Below are positions 52,898-64,000 of a stretch of DNA of 64,000 bases, piece by piece. The position numbers were made by a program, and so were the translations under genes. Positions within the stretch are counted from its first letter, which is position 1, and each line of letters opens with the position of its first letter. Origin of the DNA: Litsea cubeba (lineage: Eukaryota; Streptophyta; Magnoliopsida; Laurales; Lauraceae); NCBI GenBank assembly GCA_012931725.1, contig CM022952.1, positions 61,092,088 to 61,156,087 of the forward strand, read 5' to 3'. The notes beneath the pieces are model-generated. The model saw nothing but the letters and a program-made list of their open reading frames with translations, had not been told where the DNA came from and did not search any database.

Positions 52898-54109
52898 CTA
52901 ATACTGAGGAGCTGGTGCTCGGTACAACTGCTGCTGTTGTGGGGCTCGATAAATCTGTTGTGGCCCCTGCGGAGGTGCTGCTCTCCACGGCTGCGCCGGA
53001 GTACGAGAAGCTACTAGCTGGGATTTTGGTAACTGACTACCACCGTTGGGACAATCTCGAACTTGATGTCCAAGCTGTCCACAATGAAAACATGCCCCAG
53101 TCTCCTTGTAGCACTGCTCAGTAGGGTGATTCTTTCCACACCGTCTACACAGTGGTTTCTGACCACCTGAGGGTTGACCTTGAAACTTCGGTTTCTTTGG
53201 GTTGCCCTGACTAGAAGATTGCCTCAACTGATGTTGCTGGTATTTGGCTTGCCGTTCTGCTGCCTTCTTATTTAGTGCACCTTCAGCCCAATATGCACTT
53301 TTTACAGCCTCTTGGAATGTCGGGCGTTGATTGTCTCCAATCATCATATAGATATCAGCTGATAATCCATCCAGAAAACGCCTGATTTTCTCTTCCTCCG
53401 GAACAACTAGTGTGGGTGCATACTTAGACAATCTTGTGAACTGCTGTTCATATTGCTGCACTGACATATCCCCTTGCACCAAGTTTTGAAAATCCCTCTT
53501 CCACTGGTCTTTGACATATTTGGGTATGAACTTGTCCATAAACTCCTTGGTGAATGTTTCCCATGCAGTTTCTTCAGCCACTACCTCTGCTTGCACTACT
53601 GCCTTCACCGAGTTCCACCACTGGAGAGCTATCCCTCGGAACATGTAAGCTGCCAAGTTCACTCGCTGCTTCTGAGTACAGCGGAAAACTGCAAAGATCT
53701 GCTCTAACTGCTCTATAAAGGCATCTGCTGCCATGGGATCCTCGGACCCGTGAAACTCAGGAGGAACCCTCTTCCTAAATTTCTCGTACAAGTCATTTGG
53801 ATCTACTTCCCGAGGAGGCATGACCACTTGTATTGGCTGGGCTGCTCTGTCAGTTAATGCTATGATCTGAGCCTGGAATGCTGCCCTGTCATGATCTGCT
53901 TGTGCCCTCTCAGCAGCTCTATCTTCTCTTTCTTGTTGTTTCTCTGCAGCTCGTTCAGCTTCAGCTGCTCTTTGTTGCTCATTTTGAGTTGCCTGTGATT
54001 GCATAAAAGCCTGCAACAGCTGATTGAAACGTTCATCTGAATTATTAGATCCATTCCCAGGCTCTTTGTCCTGAGATCTTGTACTACGTTGTGCCATGAC
54101 CTGCAACAC
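52898..54109 (-). CDS. Gag of element E
   Basis: A 403-residue frame; the likely start is the Met at residue 5 (MAQRSTRSQ). Residues 45-75 are a charged Arg/Glu/Ala helix. The gag domain is at about 115-285 (VPPEFHGSEDPMAADAFIEQ and LQWWNSVKA). It has two Cys/His knuckles: C321, C324, H328 and C333, then a standard CCHC at C340, C343, H348 and C353. A Gln/Pro-rich tail follows. The TAG at 52898 is a single premature stop, because the same frame continues into protease. Confidence 0.93.
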   Translation of the reverse strand: MLQVMAQRSTRSQDKEPGNGSNNSDERFNQLLQAFMQSQATQNEQQRAAEAERAAEKQQEREDRAAERAQADHDRAAFQAQIIALTDRAAQPIQVVMPPREVDPNDLYEKFRKRVPPEFHGSEDPMAADAFIEQLEQIFAVFRCTQKQRVNLAAYMFRGIALQWWNSVKAVVQAEVVAEETAWETFTKEFMDKFIPKYVKDQWKRDFQNLVQGDMSVQQYEQQFTRLSKYAPTLVVPEEEKIRRFLDGLSADIYMMIGDNQRPTFQEAVKSAYWAEGALNKKAAERQAKYQQHQLRQSSSQGNPKKPKFQGQPSGGQKPLCRRCGKNHPTEQCYKETGACFHCGQLGHQVRDCPNGGSQLPKSQLVASRTPAQPWRAAPPQGPQQIYRAPQQQQLYRAPAPQY

Positions 54110-54253
54110 AATAATAATGTTTTAGTTCCTGTGAAACAAGCTAACAAACAATTCTATAGACTTTACAGTTAACACTTTAAAGTCTATCTAACGGAAATCG
54201 CAATCCTCACCACGTCCTATTGTTTCTATCCATTTTTAATATCCGAAGATCGT

Positions 54254-54270
54254 GCTGGGCTCTGATACCA
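54254..54270 (-). promoter_or_regulatory. Primer-binding site of element E (initiator-Met tRNA)
   Basis: On the minus strand TGGTATCAGAGCCCAGC begins two bases after the 5' LTR. TGGTATCAGAGC is the standard complement of the plant initiator Met-tRNA 3' end. Confidence 0.93.
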
Positions 54271-54272
54271 AC

Positions 54273-56812
54273 TGTCACGTCCCCAAAATAAGAATTGGGG
54301 AAAAACGTGAAAATTAAAATTTTAAATTCAAATTCCTGTGTTTAATACAACACAAAGCTTCCAAAAGTGGACCCACATACAATTTCAACATGTTGTGAGT
54401 CAAAATAAATTTCATTAAATGCAACGGAAGCTATATTCAATTGGTATTCAAAGTAATGAACCATCACGAAAATCAAATAAACATAATAATTCAAGTTGCA
54501 AAAATGAATAAAACAATTACTAAGAAAGGTTTATCATTGAGGAAAGTTCATCTAAGAAATTACTACGATGACGTTCTCTCTAAAGTAGGTTCAAACGGCT
54601 CTGAAACCGTCTCCGGCGTCCCACTCAGGTTCGTCAGTTGGCTCAAACGTTTGAAACGTTTGATCCTCCTCCGTTTCCTCGGTAAAATAGGGCTCGGTAC
54701 CTATGCACCAAATATTTCAAAGTAAATAGCAAGAACATAATCATAATTCAAAATTAAATATCATGACGAGAAGAATATAGACAAGTGTGATCATATAGAA
54801 GCAAAGGTGAAGATATACACGAATGAACGTATGACATAAATCCAAATAAAACAAATGGAGCAATAAGATTCACACGGAGACAAGTGTCCCCGTTGTGGGT
54901 GGTCAACCCTACATAATCGGGAAAGCCCGTCCATAACGTCAGTGGTCAACCGATCAATAAACAAAAATCAGGATAACATGTTCACATTCATAGCGGATTA
55001 TAAGTGATCCGGACACATCGGTGATCAACCGTCCATATACGATCTGCAGTCGTTCAAAAATGACCAACATAAAGGAAACATATATGCATAATAGACCCTG
55101 AATAATAAGGCTCCGACACAAGAGTCCTAAGTCAAAGTAAAGTGCTAGCCATTCTACATTCAGTATTATAATTAAATCGTCATACAGAATTTGCTAAGCC
55201 ACTTTACAGTCCATAACACCATAAGGTATACATCTAAAGGAATAGATATCCTAAATCAACATATATATATATGCATGCGAAGGTCAAAGAATAATCACAA
55301 GCCAATCCTAAGGTTAAACATAAGGTCTCGTACCCAACAACCATAGGAATCTCTAAATAGATAAAAGGTCAACGCATCCCTTCTCCAATTATGGTACATA
55401 GACCCAATTAAGGGTTTTCCAATAGAGATGGATTGAACTCAAATCTACTAGGACTTCCCCGAGGTTATATGAAGCACTAAACCCCATGTTAGTAAGATAC
55501 CACGTGCCCAGTCGGTATTTACTCAGGTCCGAAGATCTAATTAATAAGGTATAAAATTATAATACTAACCCATGAAAATCAAAGATACCATTAAAAAATT
55601 AATTTGTATTTATAAATCAACTAAGGCCCTTTCTTCAAATTTTCATAAATAAAAAGGGTCAATGTAAATAATTTCACCACACTAAAAGTCACATGGGATG
55701 ATGTAATCCCATGTCATCACTTTATCCACTTTATTCCCATTCTTATCAGGTAACAGGTCATCACTTTTATTTTATTCCTATACAACTAAAGTCAAAGTCA
55801 TCCTCTCCTCCACTCAATACAGAACACAGTTCTAGCACTCAACATAGAACAAAGTTCTGTAATGGAGATTAACGTCTACACAACTGGGTATTCAAATAGT
55901 GGGCCCCACCGATCAACACTCTTGATGGAGCTGACCTCCAAGGTCGCCCAGGGTCCACTATAAGATCTACGGTCTGGATCAATCATCAGTGGGGTCCACC
56001 CAGTTTCATAATTAAAACCACACGGAAGTAATTCCAAACACAGTGGGCGGTAGTTCATCATATTGAAATTATAGTAACAGTAAAATGAAAGATAAAAATC
56101 GTATACTCATATTACAATATAAAAGGCATCAAAAGGTTTCTACATGCGAATCAAGGTGAAAAACAAATATTAAATTTATAAATCATGATTAGGTACTTGC
56201 CTTTCACCGGGTTAAAGAAAAATGCACAGACCCTAATACCCAAATCAAGATTCCCACAGCGCTCAAGAATAATCCTATCGCCAATCTGACATAAGAGATG
56301 GAAAAGAAATGCCCAAATGAGCAGATCTATTATAACCCTACCCAAACCTAACATTGGAAAAGAAGAAGATAATCCAAGAGTATAGATTTACTTCTCTAAT
56401 GGCTTGAGGAGAGGGTTACCTGAGATAAGAAGGTCGAACCAAGAATGATGGTATCCTCTGATCTTGATTCTGATGGCTAGATCTCAAAGCTGGTATGGCT
56501 TGGGATGCTGAAAAGAGGAAGAAGAAGACGAACGATCGGGACAAGAATAGTTGCAGAGGAAGAGATAAGGATGTGCATTCGTAATAAGAGGATAAGGTTA
56601 AGAGAATAATGGGCTTAAGTCATTGGGTCGGGTCAAACTGCGGGTCAGGACATCTACCCATTAACCCAACTCACCAATCCACGCATCTAATCTAACGTGT
56701 GCCCCACTTAATCCTAACCACTTAAATAACTAAAATACATTTCAATTAAAATAATAATAATATCTAATAAAAATAATAATAAATATATAATAGGTGGGAC
56801 CGGGATCTTACA
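54273..56812 (-). repeat. 5' LTR of element E (2,540 bp)
   Basis: Plus-strand ends are TGTCACGTCC and GATCTTACA, matching 46750-49290. As the 5' LTR it should hold the active promoter, but I see no unambiguous TATA box. Small frames such as 55876-56061 and 56151-56354 recur in both LTRs and have no recognised domain. Confidence 0.95.
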
Positions 56813-56817
56813 TTCAC

Positions 56818-59800
56818 TGTACAGTCCCATTCCATCACTGCCCTCCTTTCTCTTCCTCTCTCCACTTAAGCCCACTTCTCTACACCCGGTCTTGCTTGCA
56901 TCCCTGCACCCACCTGCTGCACCCAAACTCCACCTGCGCACCCATCTTCTCTTTCCTGCCACTGCCCCTGCACCCTACATCATTCCATCGTCTCTTTCTT
57001 CCTCTCCCTGTGTCACTATATCTCCCCGCACACAACCCAGCCTACTCATCAACCCATTTTACCAACCTAAACTGAAACCCAAAAACAGGTCCACAAAAAC
57101 AGCCCATAACCCATCGGGCCCAGCTTGCCATATCTATCCATCCCAGCCCACCTTCTACCTTACCTAATCAAACTCAGCCCACCAGCCCATAAAATACCAC
57201 TCAATTACTTGGATCCCTTTCATCTACATAAGCTGTCAATTAAATTCTATCCAAACCATCCTATCACCTGCTACTTAGTCTACTTAATGAAACCCAGCCA
57301 CACCCACGTGCTGCCCCAATCCATTTTGACTCATTGACCCACCTGCTGCCCCAATCCATTTAGACTCATTGACCCAGCCAATTTACCAACCTGTTCATTT
57401 TATTCCTTAACCTGGTCGCGAAACCCATCTGTCCAACCCAGTTGAGTCAACTGACCGACCTACTCAATTTATTCCTTGACCTGTGGTCCCACCTCCACAA
57501 TCCAATTATAACATCTAAGATAATTCACTGAACCAGACCACTCCCGGCCCACCAACTTATAAATTTGGCCCACCATTCAGCCCATCAACCCACAATTTTA
57601 CACATCATATCTCAATGAATGGAGGTCCAACGCTCGAAGTAACTCAGCACTATTAAGAGAAAGAGCTCAACAGCGACATTCACCAGATACGAGATTTTTA
57701 GTTTTTCTTTTTAGTTTTTGTTTCTACATCACATCAGTGAGATCCATCCTTCCCCATTCTAAGTTTCAGTTTATTTTTATTAATTTTGTATCTTTAATTT
57801 AGGTTTCCATTTAATTTAGTTGCATATTCATCATTAATTTATCTACATTGTAGTTTAATTGTGTGCATTTTAGACCCCACGTAGCAATTATTGAATATAT
57901 TTATCCGCACTCATAATCATAATTTTTTTCCTTTGGATCAACTGTAGTAGCTTCCATTGCATTCAAGCACCCATCATTTGCATCCCCATTCTCCATTTTC
58001 ATTAACTTAGCCCTTTCGGGACTAGGAGAGCGGCGGTAGACGGGCTGGCCCTTTCACGGGTCAGCCCATCCATGTGCTCCAATGTCAAAAGAGATGAGGA
58101 TTTTGATTAGGTTCCATGCATACCTCTATTTAGGCCCTTCTAGCCAATTTTCAAAAATCCAAAAAAAAAAAAAAAACAAAAAATCCCAGAAATCAAGAAA
58201 AAGATTTTGCATTTCTTTTCTTCATTCAACCTCCGCCAATTTTTACCATTGAGCTTCACGCTATTAGGGTAGGCTATACTTGATTCATGAATTCATTGAT
58301 ATTTGAAAAAACAAAATTTATAGCACATGCTATATTTTCAAAACCATCTTCCACCCATGCTTTCATTATCGCTTCAATGCACAAGTAACACCGACCCTTA
58401 AGGTGTTAGTGATCGCGACATCGTCCACCCTTCTACGTGACTCCCTTGGCCTTACGGCGTTAGCCTCCTAGCGGACTCCCTATGATTGACAGTGGCACAC
58501 AGGTCCCTCACTCTCTCCTAAGTTAGGTTAGCTTAGTGTGTATCCATCCCCAAACGTGCCCTAAGCGATTGTTGGTTTTAAGATGGGCCTGACGGATGAT
58601 AGTCCACTTCTCTAGGTGATGTTTCCCTAGATCGACCGGGCACCGTAGTCCTCCCATCTTTAAACCAACGTTGTAGTGGGCACCTAGGCTTTCATTTTGA
58701 GCATCATATCGCATGTGCTTTTGACCCATTTTTCAAGCATCCTTACATGCAAGTTTTCAAATAAAGCCTACCCTTTCCCCACCAAAGGACTCGAGGAGGG
58801 TATCTAGTGAATGGAGTTGATCCCCCTTAATGAATTTTGGCACCAAACCCTTTATTTATTTAGTTATTAATTTTTCATGATTTTCTAGTACCTTCAATTT
58901 TTTTTAGCTGAATAAATATTGATAAACAGTGCTTGACTTTTCTTTGGGATTGCAAATTGATGATAGGAATTCCTTTATTGCATCAATGATTGATTATAAC
59001 TTTAGTCATCATTTCTATCGGATTTGGGAGTGATTTTATGCTATGTCTCATATTGAAATCTTGTGTATTTGGGGCTATGATAAGACACTACTGAACCCAT
59101 CTTTAGAATCTCTGAACCAGTCAAAATATGTAAATCAGACTGTAGTAGATTTTGAAAACCTATACACTATTTTCAAATCCCTGATTCAATGATTTCTAAT
59201 TTGAATAAAAAGTCACTGATTTTTCTCTATACTCTCATACCAGTTGTCTTTCAGTGAGATTTGATTTCAACTGATTTCGTTTTTCTAAGAAATTATTAAA
59301 AATAGGACAGCGGACCTGATTCATGGACTCTGCACTACAGAAAACTCAGCATGTTAACCAGTATTTGTGCAAATAACCACAACGGTGTCTGTCATTGAAA
59401 ATCCATAAAAGAAATCACATGAGCTTCTCCTTCGGGTCCATTAACTCCCATAGAAATTTCAGATTAGTTGGAGCTTTATAGGACTTATTAAAATTCAAAT
59501 AGTGGACCCCGGTCATGGACCAGATTTTACAGTGCAGAAAATCATGCAGGTTAACTTTGCCTTGTGCGCATAATCATGTAGGGTTATGTTAATCCAAAAT
59601 TCATGAGAAATTTACAGGAGACTCCTATTTGGGTCCATTAAGTCTCATAAAGATTTTAGAATAATTGGAGTTCTGTAAAAATTATAAAAGCTTGGAGAGT
59701 GGACCTGTGTCATGGGCCAGATTGTACAGTGCTGGAATTCCAGCATTTTAATCAGACTTGTGTCCATTATTTCATAAGGTTTCAGTACTAAGAAAAATTC

Positions 59801-60280
59801 AAAATTAAATATGGGACTTTACCAACATATAAACTGATCCCATATAAAATTTGAGACCAATCTGAGTTGCTAAAAAATTATTAAAAATTGGGCAACAAGC
59901 ATGCAACAACCCATAGAATTCATGATTATGTTACCTATTTCATATTTCAGCTATTTTCCTTTCTTTTCTTCCAATTGCAAGGAATTTAGTCTTTTCACTC
60001 ATCTCAAATTTTAAAAATGGGCTGACTCCCATAACTATGACATAAAATAATATTGATGAGACCATCACGCGTCGCCGACGGCGTTGTGATGAGTGGGACC
60101 CTTAATTTCCCGCATGGAGGCGATCAAACGGAGTTATGGCTGTTTACTATGACTGGCGATCATACATATTACCATTCAGAGGATTTGTCGGGAATTCTCA
60201 GAATTGGTCGGTACTTTCAAGTATCGCTCTATATAACACTGTGTTCCCACCCACTTCGGGTCCGGAAATCACATCCGACA
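56818..60280 (+). repeat. 5' LTR of element D, second part
   Basis: This continues the D LTR after element E and ends ACATCCGACA at 60280. It is C/T-rich to about 57050, then a mixed non-coding stretch with an A run at 58157-58172 and ordinary AT-rich sequence to 60050. Short frames here have no recognisable domain. Confidence 0.78.
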
Positions 60281-60283
60281 GCC

Positions 60284-60302
60284 TGGCGATCACGGTGGGA
60301 CC
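60284..60302 (+). promoter_or_regulatory. Primer-binding site of element D
   Basis: TGGCGATCACGGTGGGACC starts three bases after the LTR end. Spacing and the second half match the site of element A. The TGGCGA start recalls the Arg-tRNA sites of Ogre-type elements, but the match is partial. Confidence 0.7.
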
Positions 60303-60479
60303 GCTTGTGTCTCCTCTAAATTATTTTGGGTCATTTTATTTGAAAGGGTCTATGCTCGTCTACCAATGCTCTCCTTATTAACATCCATTAGTTTTCACAT
60401 TCATTTTAAAAGTTACATACTTTCTTGCATTTACACTCTCAATCATTCTTTGAACTTAGTTTTCGTCTAGGATTCCCAT
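60303..60479 (+). other. Start of the element D internal region
   Basis: About 177 bases of non-coding leader follow the primer-binding site and are cut by element F. The five bases before F are cccat, the expected target duplication. Confidence 0.6.
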
Positions 60480-63057
60480 TGATGGACCGCACGTTCGATG
60501 CTCGGTGCTACCGAGGTGGGCGGACGTGGGGAGTCCGTGGGGTCCGACCCTTTCGCGCCCGGGGGGCAAAAGCGAGTATCAACATTTTTTTATGTGGGTG
60601 TGTCAGACTTTCTATTTTACTTGGAATTGCAAGTGGTGATCCGGAGATCGACCTTCGTAAGTAAAAAAGAAATCAATTTCTTTCAAGTTTTTCCATTGCA
60701 CATATATTTAAGAAAAGAGACATTTTCTTAATTTACTGTGAAAAGCGATTGTTTTGGCATTTATAGCTGATTTTTGGCGTTTATAGCCGATTTTGGCGTT
60801 TATAGCCGATTTACAATTCTTATCAATAATGAAAGACAAGAGTTGTGATTTTTGTCTCTTTAGAAAAATACAAACTACAATGAAAGCAAGAAAAGGAGGA
60901 TCTAACTTCTCAGGAGATTGTGGGGGACTCGTTTAGATTGACGGTCGCAAGCCATGTGTGGACTTCGCCATCATCCATGCATCTGAGCACAGAGGATGCT
61001 CTTGATTCGCTTGGCTTGGCTATAACCTCAGATTTTTAGAGGACAAAGACCAAGAGGAGGTCCTATGTCCAATAAAAAGCTAAGTAGACGGGCTGAAAAG
61101 CCACATCTAAGCCATTGGAGGCAGAAGGAGAAGGCAAAGGACTTTAGGGGGATACCCCCCAAGGAACTTTTGTCACCTTGTAGCGGTGGCCGGTGAAGAA
61201 CTTCAGCAGAGTTTTCTTTCTTCTTTCTCTCGGATTTTCTGTGCTTTTTCCTGATCTGGGATGTGGTGTCTGTATCTGATCTCTTTTTTTCGATCTTTTT
61301 CCTTTGGAGTGCTCTCCTATTTATAGGCTCTTGGTAGCCATTTAGGAGAGTTTATGGGCTTTTATTGTCATTAAGCCACATAATGGGAGGAGTTACAGGG
61401 TTTAATTCCTTTATTTTGTAACTCCTTTTTCTTGGCTTCTGATTGGCCGGTGGAGATTAAGGGCATTTAATCGCCTTTAATTGCCATGATGGGAGGAGTT
61501 TCATGGGTTAAATGCCATGAATCAATTGACTTGTAACTCCCGGATGCTTGCTTCTGATTGGGCCGTCCAAAAAAATGAATTAATGACTGCAATAAAGCTA
61601 GTCAACTAATTGCATTAAGTGGTCGCCGAGCAGTTGAAGAGTCGCGGGCCGTGCCGCGTCTTTTGGGATTCTTTTGGCGATGATCATCGATGGATCTTCA
61701 TGTAGATCGACATCGGATGATCGTGTAACTTCAGGTACTGGTTCCCAACAGTGGGTCGGTGCCATCTGTCCTGTCGATTTCTCGATCAGTCGGGTAGAAA
61801 GCACACTTTTTTGGTTGACCGGTTGGCGATCAATGTTGATTTTGATACTCTTGATGATTAACCCGTGATTTTGACAGATGTCAAAGGATTTGGCACCTCA
61901 AAAGTATGAATTTTGGAAAATTCCAGGAGTTGGAAGCTTCGAATCGCAAAAAACGATGAAAAACAGTCTTTCCGGGGCGAACTCGGGGAATCCGGGCTCC
62001 ATAGTCGTAGGCGACCATGGCCCAGCCTGCGACCTTGGAGGGGATTTCCCCCTTTTTGTCCCATTTTGCGGCCATTTTTTATTTTTTTTTATTCTTTTTT
62101 CTTCTATATTTTTTATTGACATTTTTTAACATTTATTGGCCTGATTTCCCTGTAGACAACTTGACGAGAATTCGTGTATTTTGGAGTGCATAGTTTCCAA
62201 TTTTCCGAGAAAGCCGAAGACTTTGTCGCGTAGAGCTGCCGATTTTCCGTCAGAAGCTGAAACTGGGCCAAACGATGTCGGAATGACCTGAAATTTGGGG
62301 TGAAGCCTCCTAAGCAATAAATAAGACCAACCATAGGTTTTCCATGAGTTTTGAAGCCGTTTAGGGTCCTATTGCCAGTAGACTTGGTTTGTCGCGATGA
62401 AGATGTCGCGGCTTGATGTGCAGTCAACCGATGTCCAATTGACTTGAAATTTGATAGGGAACCTATTGGAGTTATTTTAAGATGATCTATAGGGTATGTC
62501 TTAGAAACCATAGTCTCGGGGAGCTTCGCCGCCGAGAGGCCTGATTTGGCTTCCGAGCGTCAAAGTATGGTCAAATGTTGTATAAATGACCTGAAACTTG
62601 ACGTGTAGCCCTTTGTAAGCATTTTGAAGCCGTCCATGTGCTCTTTTTGATGAGTGATGGCCTCGGTGCTTCTCGCCGCCGAGAGGCTTGATTTAACTGT
62701 TCGAGGGTGATGTCGGGTCAAACGTTGTCGGTTTGACTCGGAACTTGACGTGGAGCCTTTTAGATGTATTTAGAGACCATCCACAGGCTCTGATTGAAGA
62801 TTTGGTGTCTCCGATGCTTTCGCTGCCGGGAGCTCCTTTTCAGCTATCGAAGAAACGAAGTTAGGCCAAATGATTTTGAAATAGCTCGAAACTTCTTGTG
62901 TACTCCTCTTTTGGCTGTCTTGAAGGATCTTGCAGTTTTTGTTTGATTCTGATATGATTTGATTGTTTGGAAGTAGCATAGCCTATTTATGGCAGGTTGC
63001 GACTTCATGTAGCTTTTTGGATCTTGAAGAATCAAAGTGACGTTTTTGGTGTCAACA
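60480..63057 (-). repeat. 3' LTR of element F
   Basis: A full-length LTR of the A family with plus-strand ends TGATGGACCG and GTGTCAACA. It keeps the TATA motif at 61318-61325 and three ATAGCC units at 60755-60811. The G-run hairpin is eroded (61138-61163). It is visibly more diverged from the A LTRs than those are from each other. Confidence 0.92.
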
Positions 63058-64000
63058 AATGCCCTCTCGAGGTGCAGCGACGAGTTGCTTAGCTTTTGTG
63101 GTCGATGTACCTCGAAGAGATTTTTGAAGGAGAGCTTCTGACTTGACCAAGAGTCTTTGAGCAGTCTTTCTTTTGGTATTGTAGCCTTTTGAGCTTCCAG
63201 GGGAATTTTATGGTAGTGAAAAAGATCACGTACCATCTCGAGGCAAAGTTTTGAAGATGACATCAGGGATGTGGATTTGGGTTTTGACCTTGTGACCAAA
63301 CAAGTTATATGTGGCAGGTTAGGGGGTCGGATTTGGTTTTGACCGTGTGACCCAACAAGCTGTACGTGGAATGTTGGGGGGTCGATTTTGATTTTGATCT
63401 TGTGACCTAACAGGCTGTATGTGGCAAGTTAGGGGATCAGGTTTTAGTTTTTGGTTTTGGTCTTGTGACCTAACAAGCTGCATGTGGCAAGTTAGGGGAC
63501 CAGGATTTGGTTTGGATTTTTGTGGAATGTCAATTTCAAGATTTTTGCTCAATTTGGTATATGAGGCTAGATGGTTTGATTTTTGGAAGCTCACGGGGCT
63601 TGGAATTCTTTTTGTATGGTCCAATCAGCACAAAATAGGCACAGAACCATTTTTGTAAGCTCTTGGTAAGAGGGATTTCTCTTTGACTAAAAGCCCATTT
63701 ATTATTATTTCTTTAAGTGCCTAAGTGGTCAAACCTGGCTCATATGGGCTAACCCATGGAACCTTAAGCTTTTGAAATGGCTTAAATCTCATATGGTGTC
63801 ATTTTTGTAAAGAATATCTAAAAATATCTCCTTTGGATAGAGAATATATAAGAATATCTTTATTTGGAGAGAATCTCTCATGTTCCCTTTATTTTGGGAG
63901 AGAATGTCTCAAGATATCTTTCTTTGGGAAAGAATATCTCAAATCTCCTATCTTTTGGGAGAAAATCTCTCATTGATTTCTTTTTTGGAGAGAATCCCTC
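63058..64000 (-). other. 3' region of element F
   Basis: This matches 3632-4580 of element A. It includes the polypurine tract (63058-63075), four tgtgaccta-type repeat units (about 63270-63500) and the gaatatct repeats with a perfect AAAATATCT at 63821-63829. No gene is present before the window ends. Confidence 0.85.

Larger units (their letters stand above)
46750..56812 (-). mobile_element. Element E: Tekay/Del-type chromovirus (Ty3/gypsy)
   Basis: A 10.06-kb element with two 2.54-kb LTRs, an initiator-Met primer-binding site, gag, protease, reverse transcriptase, RNase H, integrase with chromodomain-like end, and polypurine tract, all on the minus strand. It is flanked by perfect ttcac at 46745-46749 and 56813-56817. 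The LTRs differ by about 25 substitutions by eye (about 1 percent). Stops and frame shifts in protease and pol make it non-autonomous. Confidence 0.95.
60480..64000 (-). mobile_element. Element F: second insertion of the element A family, left end
   Basis: The 3' LTR (60480-63057) is followed by the same polypurine tract and 3' region as element A. The body runs past the right edge. It has not reached the accessory gene promoter by 64000. Confidence 0.92.

Overview
The window is plant nuclear DNA made almost entirely of LTR retrotransposons nested inside one another. The evidence is Ty3/gypsy gag-pol genes, LTRs of 0.8 to 5.9 kb, plant-type primer-binding sites and 5-bp target-site duplications (TSDs). 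I found no host single-copy gene, tRNA, rRNA or CRISPR array. The families fit an angiosperm with a repeat-rich genome; the species cannot be read from the sequence.

The layers can be untangled. The oldest is element C, a Tat-lineage element on the plus strand, seen as a decayed gag-pol at 33649-42095 and the remains of an antisense accessory gene at 43440-44345. Element B, a plus-strand non-autonomous element with Tekay/Del-like ends, sits in C's gag gene; its 5' LTR remnant is 24563-25515, its internal region 25516-27162 and its 3' LTR 27163-33648. Element A, a minus-strand Tat element (1576-24562), sits in B's 5' LTR. Element G, a plus-strand element ending in an 807-bp LTR (1-1575), sits in A's left LTR. 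That makes a four-deep nest, C > B > A > G. A solo LTR of the A family (28825-31396) also lies in B's 3' LTR.

On the right, element D begins at 44346 with a very long LTR (about 5.87 kb), inserted in C's accessory gene. D's LTR carries a 183-bp fold-back MITE (46311-46493) and a nearly complete Tekay/Del chromovirus, element E (46750-56812, minus strand). Just after D's primer-binding site, element F (A family, minus strand) starts at 60480 and runs off the right edge.

Element A is the most informative unit. Read on the minus strand it has a 5' LTR, primer-binding site, a leader with repeated hairpins, gag, protease plus G-patch, reverse transcriptase, two RNase H domains and integrase. The order then continues with a repeat-rich 3' region, the polypurine tract and a 3' LTR. 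Between integrase and the 3' LTR, on the opposite strand, lies a long accessory gene (4795-9442). It has its own TATA box, four apparent introns, a plant-mobile-domain-like region and a coiled-coil tail. Both gag-pol and the accessory gene carry a few disabling changes, so A is young but probably not autonomous. The accessory gene is the best candidate in the window for something under-described.
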